Source: JAICNG01 sp035249985
GTDB lineage: Bacteria; Gemmatimonadota; Gemmatimonadetes; Gemmatimonadales; Gemmatimonadaceae
Length of the DNA: 64,000 nt
Assembly: GCA_035249985.1 (NCBI GenBank)
Contig: DATFFP010000008.1
Span: 1 to 64,000 of the forward strand
Reading direction: 5' to 3'
The notes below the pieces were generated by a model, which was not told where the DNA came from, did not search any database, and worked only from the letters and a program-made list of their open reading frames with translations. The position numbers and the translations under genes are program-made. Of this stretch, positions 1 to 8,295 are shown in pieces. The first letter of the stretch is position 1. Each line of letters opens with the position of its first letter.

Positions 1-219
1 GACGCTCGAGAACGAGGGCGTCGGCGCGCGATCGGGAACGAGTCCGTTCTGTGGATTCGCCAGCTGCCAGAAGAATCCGAAGGTGCGCGTCTGCACGGTA
101 TCGAGGAACGGATCGTCGCGTGAGACGGTGGGCGGTACGACGCCGGTGGGCGATGGCGTGCACGCAAGCGTGAACGCAAACGCCAGAACGAACGGTGTGA
201 CTCTGATGTAAGGGCGCAT
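1..219 (-). CDS. Partial PF10091-type (GH144-like) glucanase lipoprotein, N-terminus only
   Basis: The gene runs off the left edge, so only 73 N-terminal residues are visible; it is absent from simple long-ORF listings because it is truncated. It starts at ATG 217-219. Residues 1-20 form a lipoprotein signal with a lipobox ending in TLAC (Cys20), so the protein should be anchored to a membrane. From about residue 34 the sequence DPFLDTVQTRTFGFFWQL, followed by NPQNGLVPDRAPTPSFSSV, matches the conserved start of the glycoamylase-like domain PF10091, which includes GH144/GH162 beta-1,2-glucanases. It lies downstream of the TonB receptor and LacI regulator on the same strand, which suggests the enzyme of a glucan-uptake locus. 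The family call is strong; the substrate is inference. Confidence 0.72.
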   Translation of the reverse strand, partial: MRPYIRVTPFVLAFAFTLACTPSPTGVVPPTVSRDDPFLDTVQTRTFGFFWQLANPQNGLVPDRAPTPSFSSV

Positions 220-251
220 GCGATTTCCGGTGATTCGGTGCAGAGTGAAAC

Positions 252-286
252 GGGCCCGCAGTGCGCATCCTGCACACTGCGGGCCC
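252..286 (-). terminator. Strong hairpin after the TonB receptor gene
   Basis: A perfect 12-bp stem, GGGCCCGCAGTG (252-263) pairing with CACTGCGGGCCC (275-286), with an 11-nt loop. It lies 30 nt after the stop of the TonB receptor gene and before the partial glucanase gene. The T-tract on the minus strand is weak (GTTTCACT), so it could attenuate readthrough into the glucanase gene rather than stop it fully. Confidence 0.65.
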
Positions 287-315
287 TGTTATCTGGTGCG
301 TATTGTCAGCTCAGC

Positions 316-3309
316 TCAACGTCCACCGATTCCCTCGGTGCTCGGGCCAAAGTCATATGTGAGCCCAATCTGAAGCCGACGGCCTGGTGCCGCACAATTC
401 GGCCGACCGAAGGCAGCATTCGTCTGCCCGGTAGGCGGTATACGCGCGTCGTAACAGCCAAAGTTCCGGGAGTTGAACACGTTGAACAGATCGACCGCCA
501 ACCCGGCACGCTGGCCTCCCGCAACGGGAAAGTCCTTCGCGAGGCGGAGGTCCATGTTCTGCGTTGCGAATGCATTCCCGACGCCGAGGAATGCTCGCGT
601 TGGAGGCTCGTAGATGTATTGCACCTGACCGCGCTCGATCGTGTTACCGATTCTCTGATCATCGGCTTGTTGCGTGAACCCACTGCCGAGCGTGATCACT
701 GAGCTCAGCAGGAAGCCCCACGGAATACGTACAATGCCGTTGGCAACCACCGTATGCTCCTGCGTTTCCGGAGCGCGGCGGCGCGGGAAATCCGCCACCG
801 TCGGATAACGCGGATCGAGCGAGAAGAAGAAGTTCCCCTGCCGGTCGTTGTTGAACGCCCACGTGTACGAGAACCCGCCTCCCCAACGCGCATCGACGCG
901 CAGAGGCTTGTCGATCCCCAGCAGCATCGCGTCATACCACGTCTTCACGCGCGGATCGCCGATGATCAGGCGTGCGTAGCTCGGGCCCAGGTTCTGGCAG
1001 TTGATGCTATCGCACCGTGATCCCCGGATGAATGAGAATCCGTTCGAGCTGCGCGCGCCGGAATAGGTGAGCGACAGGAGCGTGTTGCCCAGCATCTGGC
1101 GCAGTCCGAGACTGAACTGATTCGTCTTCGGCGGCTTCGTGTCGTTCCGGATGAGGAACACCTCCGGCGCGCCCGCCGCGCCGCTCTGTGCGAGCGTCAG
1201 CAACTCATCCTTATCGAAGTACCTCGGATCCCACTCAACGCAATTCGTACAGGCGGGCCGCGGACCAATCGTATCGAAGAGGATCGTCACGACCTTGTAG
1301 TCGCGGCGGAACTCCTCGTCGAACACCTGGTTCCAGATCGTGCGATCGTAGTACACACCCCATCCGCCGAACAGCACCGTACGGCCATCACCGAACATGT
1401 CGAACGACGCACCGAGGCGAGGCTGGAAGGCCTTCTTGTAGGTCGGCCGATCGTCGCCATCCGTGAAATACGCGCTAAGTCCGCCGAGCTGCTGGACGGT
1501 GTTCACGCGCCGGAAGGGCTGGCCGACGCCGACGAACTGGTTCACGTACAGGCTGTCATCGAGAACGTTGGACAGCGAGTCACGAATGTTCTGGGGGGTG
1601 ACATAGTCGTTGTTGAGCATGTTGGTCTCGATGTCCCACCGGAGACCAAGGTTCAACACCAGCTTCTCGCCGATCGACCAATCATCCTGGATGTACGCGC
1701 CGAACTGCGTGTTGTTGGCATCCTGCGTCGGTTGCCCAAACCCGAACCGCACCTGGAACGGACGCAGATACTGCTCCTGCGAGCGGAATTCGAAGATGGG
1801 ATTGCCGGTAAAGAACTTCGTCGCCTCGTACGTCAGGAAGTCGACGGACACCCCGCCCTTGAGCACGTGGTCCCCGCCTGCCCATCGGACCGCCGAGCGC
1901 GTAACGTCGTTGCGCAGGGCGATGCGGTTCTGCGTAAATCGCTGCTCGGTGTCGCGGCCGCCGATGCGGATGATGTCGAGGTAATTGCGGCCGATAGTCT
2001 CCTCGTTCAGCGGCTCGGGGTTCCAGCGGTAGTGCTGACCCGAGACCTGGAACTCATTGAGCCAGCGGCTGCCAGTGTATCTCCAGTTGGCCACGCCGTT
2101 GTAGATCTGCTGGCGAATGTCCTCGGCCGACTCGAAGCTCGTGGTGCCACCAAATCCGCGCACGTCCGACTCGAGACGAATGTTGGCGCTGACATCAAAG
2201 GTGTTCCGATCAGACGGAGTAAACGTCAGCTTGCCAAATCCAAGATGCTGCCGAAACTCTTGCGTAAAGCGCCCCACGTACTGCTGCGGGTTGAGCCCCG
2301 GTGGTGCTTGCGACGCGTTACCGCCAAGGAACACATCGCCAGGACTATTCTGGAAGTTGAGCTCGTAGGTGCCGAAGAAGAACATTCGATCGCGCTGCAA
2401 CGGACCGCCGAGGCTTCCTCCTGCCTGAATGCGGCTGAAGTCGGGACGCGGGCGATTGTCCCGAACTGCGATCGGATCGCGCGCGACGAAGGTCGCCCCC
2501 TTGCCGACGGTGTTGAAGAAGGCGTCACCTTCCCAGCTGTTTCCGCCTGACTTCGTGGTCGCCGTGATGATTGCGCTGGCCGCTTTCTGATACTCGGCTT
2601 TGAAGTTTTGCGTAATCACGCGGAACTCCTGCACGGCCCCCTGGGGAAACGGATTCCCTCGGCTGACGTCCTGGCCCGCGACGCCGCCTTGGAGCACGTC
2701 GTTCTTGTATGAGGCGCCGTCGATAAAGACGTTGACAAAGTCTGCTGGCTGCGCGCCAGACGCGAACTTCTTGTCGGTGTTGTTGACCGGGGCCTGGTTG
2801 ATGCCAGGCGCCAGCTTGGTGAGGTCGAGGAAGTTCCGATCGCGCGATGGCAGCTCCTCGATCTGCTCCTGCGTCACGTTGCTCGCCACCTCCGACGTCC
2901 GCGTTTCGCGCCGCACCAGATCCGCGACAACCTCGACGCCGGTCAGCGTGATTGCCGTCTCTGACAGCTCGAAGTCGATGTCCAGCGTCTGCCCGATGAG
3001 CACGCGAATGGTGCGCGTTTGCGGCGCCGATCCAAGGCGCCGCACGCTCAGCTCGTAGGACCCCGGACGAAGTCCCGGCAGATTGTAGAAGCCGGCGTCG
3101 TTCGAGTTCGTCCCGCGCGTCGTGTTCATCTCCGTGTGTCGGGCCGTGACGATCGCGCCGGGCATCGGCGTACTACCCGGGCCGCGCACGTAGCCACGGA
3201 TGCTTCCGGTGCTCGTCTGCGCCAGCGCCGCGCCGGCCGTCGTCGCCATGAGCGCGACAGCCGCCAGCACCATCCGCGTGAACGACGTGAGCACTACTCG
3301 AGAAATCAT
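316..3309 (-). CDS. TonB-dependent receptor with N-terminal carboxypeptidase-regulatory domain (Oar-like)
   Basis: Outer-membrane receptor of about 997 residues. The chosen start is ATG 3307-3309, because AGGAGG lies 6 nt upstream; an in-frame TTG six bases further out is less likely. Residues 1-31 are a signal peptide ending AALAQ. Residues about 34-115 form a CarboxypepD_reg (PF13620) beta-sandwich with GSIRGYVRGPGSTPMPGA, then a plug domain around 140-250 (NFLDLTKLAPGIN) and a long beta-barrel rich in aromatic and Asn residues to the C-terminus. The last strand (LQIGLTYDF) is followed by a short tail instead of ending in the usual aromatic. I see no clear TonB box. Oar-like proteins import ligands such as oligosaccharides or peptides. 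The adjacent LacI gene (36-nt gap) and the downstream glucanase make a carbohydrate the likely ligand. Confidence 0.88.
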   Translation of the reverse strand: MISRVVLTSFTRMVLAAVALMATTAGAALAQTSTGSIRGYVRGPGSTPMPGAIVTARHTEMNTTRGTNSNDAGFYNLPGLRPGSYELSVRRLGSAPQTRTIRVLIGQTLDIDFELSETAITLTGVEVVADLVRRETRTSEVASNVTQEQIEELPSRDRNFLDLTKLAPGINQAPVNNTDKKFASGAQPADFVNVFIDGASYKNDVLQGGVAGQDVSRGNPFPQGAVQEFRVITQNFKAEYQKAASAIITATTKSGGNSWEGDAFFNTVGKGATFVARDPIAVRDNRPRPDFSRIQAGGSLGGPLQRDRMFFFGTYELNFQNSPGDVFLGGNASQAPPGLNPQQYVGRFTQEFRQHLGFGKLTFTPSDRNTFDVSANIRLESDVRGFGGTTSFESAEDIRQQIYNGVANWRYTGSRWLNEFQVSGQHYRWNPEPLNEETIGRNYLDIIRIGGRDTEQRFTQNRIALRNDVTRSAVRWAGGDHVLKGGVSVDFLTYEATKFFTGNPIFEFRSQEQYLRPFQVRFGFGQPTQDANNTQFGAYIQDDWSIGEKLVLNLGLRWDIETNMLNNDYVTPQNIRDSLSNVLDDSLYVNQFVGVGQPFRRVNTVQQLGGLSAYFTDGDDRPTYKKAFQPRLGASFDMFGDGRTVLFGGWGVYYDRTIWNQVFDEEFRRDYKVVTILFDTIGPRPACTNCVEWDPRYFDKDELLTLAQSGAAGAPEVFLIRNDTKPPKTNQFSLGLRQMLGNTLLSLTYSGARSSNGFSFIRGSRCDSINCQNLGPSYARLIIGDPRVKTWYDAMLLGIDKPLRVDARWGGGFSYTWAFNNDRQGNFFFSLDPRYPTVADFPRRRAPETQEHTVVANGIVRIPWGFLLSSVITLGSGFTQQADDQRIGNTIERGQVQYIYEPPTRAFLGVGNAFATQNMDLRLAKDFPVAGGQRAGLAVDLFNVFNSRNFGCYDARIPPTGQTNAAFGRPNCAAPGRRLQIGLTYDFGPSTEGIGGR

Positions 3310-3344
3310 GACCAACCTCCTCTGTGTCGAGCGGAAAGCCCCGC

Positions 3345-4382
3345 TCAGGGTGAAGACTTCCGGATGACGAGGGTCGTAGGAAGCACTACGCGTCGCGCCG
3401 CGCCATTTTCCCGTCCGGCGATCGCGCCTAACAAGAGCTCCATCGCGCGCTCGCCCAATTGCGCGATGGGCACGTGGACCGAAGAGAGAGGAGGCGACAC
3501 GTAGCGGGCGATTGGGATGTCGTCGAAGCCGGCGACCGCGATCTCCCCAGGAACTGCCACTCCCTCCTCCCGAAGCGCCGAGAGCGCGCCGATGGCCATT
3601 GCATCGTTGGCGGCGAAGATCGCCGTCGGGCGCGGCCGAAGCCTGAGGGCTGCACGCCCGGCCCGATATCCGGCCGTCTCGGTGAAATCTCCGTGGAACT
3701 CTAGGCGAGGGTCACGCGGAAGGCCACCGTCGTCCAGCGCGTCTCGATACCCGCGCAGCCGCTCCGCCGCGTCGTGATTGCTCTCGGCCCCACGGATGAT
3801 CGCGATGCGCTGATGCCCTTTGCGCACGAGGTGCTTCACCATCCGGTATGCACCGCCATGATTATCGATGGTAATCAGGCGCGCATCCTCGGAGGCGACG
3901 GGAGAGTTGATGAACACGATCGGCGTCCCGTCTCGGTGTTGCGCGAACAGCTCGGCGAGCTCGACATCGGGTGCCATGAGCACGAGGCCGTCGACGCGGC
4001 CGTACATCGCGCGGAATGCGCCGTGCACCTCGTCGTGCGCATTCCGTGCGGAGGACAAGAGCAGCTGATACCCCGCGCGCTGGGCGCCGCGATCGATGCC
4101 GCGGATGATCTCCGAGAAAAACTCTCCGTACAGGTCCGGAAGGAGCACTCCAAGGGTGTTCGTCCGGCTGGTGATCAGCGAGCGGGCGCCGCCGTGGGGC
4201 GTGAAACGCAGGTTTTCGGCGGCGTCGCGGACGCGGCGGCGGGTGTCGTCTCGCACCGGTCCCGAGTCGTTCAGCGCACGAGAGACCGTGGCGACTGACA
4301 CGCGCGCGGCGTGGGCCACGTCGCGGATCGTGGCCTGGCGGGGACCTTCCGGATGTCGGCTGCGCGGGGACCGCGTGGACAC
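3345..4382 (-). CDS. LacI/GalR-family transcriptional regulator
   Basis: A 345-residue regulator. The N-terminal helix-turn-helix with hinge helix is plain around residues 18-65 (TIRDVAHAARVSVATVSRAL, then a region ending RSLI). A periplasmic-binding-protein-like effector domain follows, with typical signatures such as NTLGVLLPDL, FINSPV, AIFAANDAMAIGAL and VAGFDDIPIARYVSPPL. Length is normal for the family. It is the first gene of a minus-strand unit that continues into the TonB receptor after 36 nt, and its own upstream region holds a LacI-type palindrome (4405-4422), so autoregulation together with the receptor and glucanase is likely. The effector is unknown; a sugar or oligosaccharide is expected from the family and the neighbours. 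Confidence 0.93.
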   Translation of the reverse strand: MSTRSPRSRHPEGPRQATIRDVAHAARVSVATVSRALNDSGPVRDDTRRRVRDAAENLRFTPHGGARSLITSRTNTLGVLLPDLYGEFFSEIIRGIDRGAQRAGYQLLLSSARNAHDEVHGAFRAMYGRVDGLVLMAPDVELAELFAQHRDGTPIVFINSPVASEDARLITIDNHGGAYRMVKHLVRKGHQRIAIIRGAESNHDAAERLRGYRDALDDGGLPRDPRLEFHGDFTETAGYRAGRAALRLRPRPTAIFAANDAMAIGALSALREEGVAVPGEIAVAGFDDIPIARYVSPPLSSVHVPIAQLGERAMELLLGAIAGRENGAARRVVLPTTLVIRKSSP

Positions 4383-4404
4383 GCCTCGCCTCGACCGGAG
4401 ATTG

Positions 4405-4422
4405 GGTGTAAACGGTTACACC
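4405..4422. promoter_or_regulatory. Candidate LacI-family operator
   Basis: GGTGTAAACGGTTACACC is an 18-bp inverted repeat with one mismatched pair and a central CG, the classical form of LacI/GalR operators. It lies 23 nt upstream of the LacI start codon, placing it over the likely promoter or 5' leader. It could also influence the divergent gene at 4530. Confidence 0.75.
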
Positions 4423-4529
4423 GGGGCGAGAGCCTTGTCAAGAAAGGGCGCGGTCAATGCAAGTGACCGCGACGGTGTCCGTCGAGGTCCGCGCGAAGCG
4501 GGAAGGTCTCTCTTACAGAGGGGGTACCC

Positions 4530-4982
4530 ATGCGGATTCGTCGTGCCACCTGCTTCCTCGCCGTCAGCTTCGCAATCGCACCCTTGAGTGCTTGCGATGA
4601 CCCCCTCCGTCCCCGCGACGTGGCGGGGACATATGTCCTGCGTTCAGTGCGAGGTGAGCAACCTCCCGCCGTCCTTGGAGCGGCCGGCAACGGGCAGCTG
4701 ATCGTCCTGGCGGACACGCTTCGACTGAACGCCGACGGCACCGGGAGCGAGATCTGGCTCCTTCAATACACGGGGCGGTACGCCGCGGAGTCCGGCCGGC
4801 TCGAAGTGCCGATTCTTTTCGAGATTCATGACGGGCGACTGGAGGGGGCGTACCTTTGCCCCGTCGACAGATTCTGCTTGCCCGTCGCCCCACCGCTGCG
4901 CGGTCACTTCACGCGCGTTGGCCTGGTGCTGGCCGTCGCGAGACACGGCGAAGGGCCTTTCGATTTTCGACGTATCGACTGA
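4530..4982 (+). CDS. Small lipoprotein of unknown function
   Basis: A 150-residue protein preceded by a good GAGGGGG ribosome site 6-7 nt before ATG. The signal sequence ends in the lipobox LSAC at about residue 22, predicting a lipoprotein. The mature part contains DVAGTYVLRSVRG, then alternating short strands (LRLNADGTGSEIWLLQYTG, RLEVPILFEIHDGRLEG), and resembles small lipocalin-like or META-like beta proteins seen as orphans in this type of genome. Two cysteines (in LCPVDRFCLP) could form a disulfide. It is divergent from the LacI gene. I do not recognise a named family. Confidence 0.7.
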   Translation: MRIRRATCFLAVSFAIAPLSACDDPLRPRDVAGTYVLRSVRGEQPPAVLGAAGNGQLIVLADTLRLNADGTGSEIWLLQYTGRYAAESGRLEVPILFEIHDGRLEGAYLCPVDRFCLPVAPPLRGHFTRVGLVLAVARHGEGPFDFRRID

Positions 4983-5031
4983 TGGACGCGCGCCCCCTAA
5001 CAGCGACCAGGACGTGTTGGGGAGACACCCA

Positions 5032-5442
5032 ATGAGCTGGCTGATATCGGTCGCACTGGCCCTGGGAATCATATCGGCTCCCACCGCGATGGCTCAGAAC
5101 GTACTGTCGCCTCACGCGTGGGTCCTCGACGCTCGCCTGACACCGGCACCGTTGGCCCAACCGTCACCTCTCGCGATCCAATCGGAGATCGTTCAGACAA
5201 GTCACGCGCGACGTGGCTTCGCTCATCTTCTGGCCGGCGCCATGGTCGGGGCAATGGTAGGCCTGATCGTTCACGATGACGGTCGGGTTGACCCCTGTAT
5301 TCCCCTGGAAAACGAGCCGGCTCCGTGCGTCGGTTTGCCGAACTTCGACGATGAGCCCATCGTCGTTGGTGCATTCGTGGGTGCAGCGGCGGGCCTGACG
5401 ATTTATCTGGTGCGCACGCTGCTGCCCAACAAAGGGACCTAG
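5032..5442 (+). CDS. Small secreted or membrane protein with glycine-rich helix pairs
   Basis: A 136-residue product. I chose ATG 5032 because a GGGGAGA ribosome site precedes it and the first 20 residues then form a signal peptide (ISVALALGIISAPTAMAQ). A longer in-frame reading from 4828 would overlap the preceding gene antisense to nothing known and is not supported. Two glycine/alanine-rich hydrophobic stretches (LLAGAMVGAMVGLIV near residue 67 and VVGAFVGAAAGLTIYLV near residue 110) look like glycine-zipper membrane segments, separated by a loop with two Cys. The function is unknown. Confidence 0.62.
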   Translation: MSWLISVALALGIISAPTAMAQNVLSPHAWVLDARLTPAPLAQPSPLAIQSEIVQTSHARRGFAHLLAGAMVGAMVGLIVHDDGRVDPCIPLENEPAPCVGLPNFDDEPIVVGAFVGAAAGLTIYLVRTLLPNKGT

Positions 5443-5486
5443 CGCCCAGGCATAGCCTGGCGCGGACCGAGTCGCTTCTTGGACCC

Positions 5487-5514
5487 AAAAAAACCCGGAG
5501 AACGTATCTCCGGG
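5487..5514 (-). terminator. Intrinsic terminator of the FHA gene
   Basis: Read on the minus strand, an 8-bp stem CCCGGAGA/TCTCCGGG (5494-5501 with 5507-5514) is followed directly by seven T residues (5487-5493 as A on the plus strand). It lies 45 nt after the FHA gene stop. A second, weaker hairpin (5443-5464, around GCCCAGGC/GCCTGGC) follows the convergent plus-strand gene. Confidence 0.8.
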
Positions 5515-5558
5515 AAGTCAGACAGGCATGCCGCACCGCGATCAGTAGCTGGCGGTCG

Positions 5559-6623
5559 TCAGGAGCTCCGCCTCGGGATGAACATCGCCTGCACGTTCCC
5601 GAACTGAAGCACCGTCGGGCCCTGGAGCTTCGTCTCCTTCTCGATCCGCTCGGCCCGCACGAAGGTGCCGTTCCGCGATGAAGCATCGAGGATGAACCAC
5701 TCGTCCGCCCGCCGCTCCAGCGTGGCGTGCAATCCCGAAACGCTTTCATCGGGCACCACGACGTCGTTGTGCGGGCCCCGTCCCACGCGCACCAGCGACT
5801 TGGTGATCGCCACTCGCCGTCCGCGAAGCGCGCCGCCATTCATCAGCTCGAGCATCGCCAGCGCACCATCCTCCATTCGTAACGATGGCAGCGGGGTGTG
5901 CGGCGACGGTGCCGCGGGGCGTGGAGGAAGGGAGGCGACGAACCCCGTTGCGCCGAGCTGTGCCGCGCCGGGCGTCGAGCGATCGACGTCGGCCTCGAAG
6001 CGGAATTCCTCGGTGCCGATGCGGATGACGTCGCCCACGCCGAGCCAGCGAGACTGGGAGACGCGAGCGCCATTGACGTAGATGCCGTTCATGCTCGAAT
6101 CCTTGATGAGGTATCCGAGGCTTCCGGGCACGATGTCGGCATGGCGGCGAGACACGCCGGGGATGCCGAGCACGACGTCGCATCCCGGATCGCGGCCGAT
6201 GCTCAGGCCGTCATCGGGGATCGTGTACGTATGCTGGTCGACGATTCCAACGATGCGTCCACCGGTGCGGGCTCCCGGCGTCGCGGGGGTCGATGAGTCG
6301 ACCGATGCCGAGTCGTCGCTGATCGAGGTCACGAAGTCGGTGCCGCCGGCAAGTCGCTCATCGCCGTAGACCATCTTCGCGCTGCCGATCGCGATCTTCG
6401 CTCCGTGCGGGACGGCGAGCGGAGCGGCACTCACTTCCTGCCCATCGAGCGAAACCCGAACGGTTCCGGTGCGCCGTAGCGTTGCGCCGCGTGGGCCGAG
6501 CACCACGATCGCCTGCGTGCCGCGTGGCATCGCGGGGATGACGATGTCGGATCCGTCGCTGCCCAACGTGTTTTCGCCGGCTCGCAGCTCATGCTGCCGC
6601 GAGCCGATCGCGATATACGGCAT
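5559..6623 (-). CDS. Triple FHA-domain protein
   Basis: A 354-residue cytoplasmic protein made of phosphothreonine-binding FHA folds. The first (about residues 1-90, with LRAGENTLGSDGSDIVI and GATLRRTG) is degenerate. The second (about 135-210) has the full signature IGRDPGCDVVL, GVSRRHADI and SSMNGIYVNG. The third (about 275-345) has VGRGPHNDVVV, VSGLHATLER and SSRNGTFV. The middle and third domains keep the Arg, Ser-x-x-His and Asn residues needed for phosphopeptide binding. It is divergent from a Ser/Thr kinase gene that begins 48-140 nt away, an arrangement typical of a kinase and its FHA reader. No membrane segment or signal peptide is visible. Confidence 0.9.
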   Translation of the reverse strand: MPYIAIGSRQHELRAGENTLGSDGSDIVIPAMPRGTQAIVVLGPRGATLRRTGTVRVSLDGQEVSAAPLAVPHGAKIAIGSAKMVYGDERLAGGTDFVTSISDDSASVDSSTPATPGARTGGRIVGIVDQHTYTIPDDGLSIGRDPGCDVVLGIPGVSRRHADIVPGSLGYLIKDSSMNGIYVNGARVSQSRWLGVGDVIRIGTEEFRFEADVDRSTPGAAQLGATGFVASLPPRPAAPSPHTPLPSLRMEDGALAMLELMNGGALRGRRVAITKSLVRVGRGPHNDVVVPDESVSGLHATLERRADEWFILDASSRNGTFVRAERIEKETKLQGPTVLQFGNVQAMFIPRRSS

Positions 6624-6764
6624 TCGACCGTTCCTCGTGGTGGGTCAACGTCTGATTAGAGACGACCGTCCATGAAAGGGCGTGACAGCCCCGTGCGCTG
6701 CCTCGTCACTCTTGTGATGCCGGACCCCTTCCGGGTTGAGGGGGCGTTCCCTGCCAAATCCGCC

Positions 6765-8270
6765 ATGAAGAGAGCGACCAAAACCGGGGACCGCGATACG
6801 GCCTGCGCACGCTGCGGCTCGCTACTCCCTGACAAGTCGGCTACCTGTGCAGCGTGCGGCCTCAATCAGAAGGCCACCACGGGTGTGTACGACAGCACGC
6901 CCTCCCAGCCGGACGATGCGGCTCTTGTTCGGGCTGCCCTGGCGGACGAATACGACATCCTCGAAGAGCTCGGCCGCGGTGGAATGGCGGTCGTCTTCCG
7001 TGCCCGCGAGCGCGCCCTCGATCGCGACGTCGCCATCAAAGTGCTCCCGCGGTCGCTGGCGTTCGACGCCGCCCTGGTCGAACGCTTCCAGCGTGAGGCC
7101 CGCATCGCCGCCGCGCTCGAGCATCCGCACATCGTGCCGATCCACCGCGTCGGTCGCGCCGGCGACACGATCTTCTTCGTCATGAAGCACGTGAAGGGGG
7201 GCTCGCTCGCCGATCGGCTGCGTGACCGCCACCACCTGCCGGCCGACGAAATCCACAAAATCCTGGTCGAGGTCGGCGGTGCGCTCTCGTATGCCGCCGA
7301 GCGCGGTGTGGTCCACCGCGACATCAAGCCGGAGAACATCCTGTTCGATGAGAGCGGCCGTGCGCTGGTGACCGACTTCGGCATCGCACGCTCCGCGGAC
7401 GCGACCGCGATGACGCGCGCGGGCACGTCGGTGGGAACGCCGAGGTACATGAGTCCGGAACAGGCACGCGGCAAGTCCGTCGACGGCCGCAGCGACATCT
7501 ACTCACTCGGCGTCGTCGCGTACGAGTGCCTAACGGGCAGAGCGCCGTTCGAGGGGACGGATCACTACTCCCTGATGTATGCGCACGTCTCGCAACCGAT
7601 TCCCGCGCCCGCGCTCGACACGCCCGAGGAGCGCACGGTGTTCGGGGTCCTCGAGAAGATGCTGCGCAAGGAGCCGGCAGACCGCCCGCAGACCGGCGCC
7701 GAGCTCGAGGCGCTTCTCGAAGGGCGCTCGCCGAATACGCCCAAGCCCTCGCGCATCCACCGGACGTCGCGTGTCCCCATGTGGCAGCTCGCGACCGCCG
7801 GCACGCTGGTCATCGCACTGGGCGCCGCGGCGCTCTTCTCGAAGGGCGGTGACCTCCCGACGAAGACGGGACTCGCCGCGCAGCCGCCCGAGCCCTACTC
7901 GCGCTGCCCGCGCGGCACCCAGGTCGCGGCGGTGCCATATCGCGTGATGGTCGATCCCGTGGGCGTGCGCAAACGCGGCGCCGACATCAAGGTGGCCTAC
8001 GACGTCTGCGGCCTGAAGAAGGGGACGACCTACGAGGGCGTGATCGTCGCCAAGAAGCAGCAAAGCAAGGTAAGCCGTTTCCTCCGCGGCACCGAGCCGG
8101 TGGAGATCCGCTTCCGGGAAGAGGCGGGCTCCGCCCGCTCGCGCCAGGAGCGCACGCTCGCTACCCGCAAGCTGCCCTCGGGCACGTACACGCTGACGGT
8201 GAGCATCACCGACGGGAAGGATCGCGTGCGGAACGTGGCGACGACGTTCGAGATAGCGAAAGACAAATAG
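6765..8270 (+). CDS. Ser/Thr protein kinase with N-terminal zinc ribbon and one transmembrane helix
   Basis: About 501 residues from ATG 6765; in-frame starts at 6672 and 6717 exist and cannot be excluded, as none has a strong ribosome site. Domains in order: a zinc ribbon with Cys14, Cys17, Cys28 and Cys31; a Pkn/Hanks kinase domain at about 63-330 with glycine loop GRGGMAVVF, Lys92, HRDIKPENIL (Asp186), DFG (Asp204) and GTPRYMSPEQ; a transmembrane helix near 342-362; and an external C-terminal domain of about 140 residues. All catalytic residues are present, so it should be active. The external part has two Cys and a beta-rich look, possibly a sensor. It is divergent from the FHA gene, its likely phospho-reader. 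Confidence 0.9.
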   Translation: MKRATKTGDRDTACARCGSLLPDKSATCAACGLNQKATTGVYDSTPSQPDDAALVRAALADEYDILEELGRGGMAVVFRARERALDRDVAIKVLPRSLAFDAALVERFQREARIAAALEHPHIVPIHRVGRAGDTIFFVMKHVKGGSLADRLRDRHHLPADEIHKILVEVGGALSYAAERGVVHRDIKPENILFDESGRALVTDFGIARSADATAMTRAGTSVGTPRYMSPEQARGKSVDGRSDIYSLGVVAYECLTGRAPFEGTDHYSLMYAHVSQPIPAPALDTPEERTVFGVLEKMLRKEPADRPQTGAELEALLEGRSPNTPKPSRIHRTSRVPMWQLATAGTLVIALGAAALFSKGGDLPTKTGLAAQPPEPYSRCPRGTQVAAVPYRVMVDPVGVRKRGADIKVAYDVCGLKKGTTYEGVIVAKKQQSKVSRFLRGTEPVEIRFREEAGSARSRQERTLATRKLPSGTYTLTVSITDGKDRVRNVATTFEIAKDK

Positions 8271-8286
8271 GCGCTGGACAAGCGCC
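8270..8286. terminator. Short hairpin between convergent kinase and polymerase genes
   Basis: GGCGCT (8270-8275) pairs with AGCGCC (8281-8286) across a 5-nt loop in the 25-bp gap between two converging stop codons. No T-tract is present on either strand, so the terminator call is tentative. Confidence 0.35.
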
Positions 8287-8295
8287 TTCGCTTCC

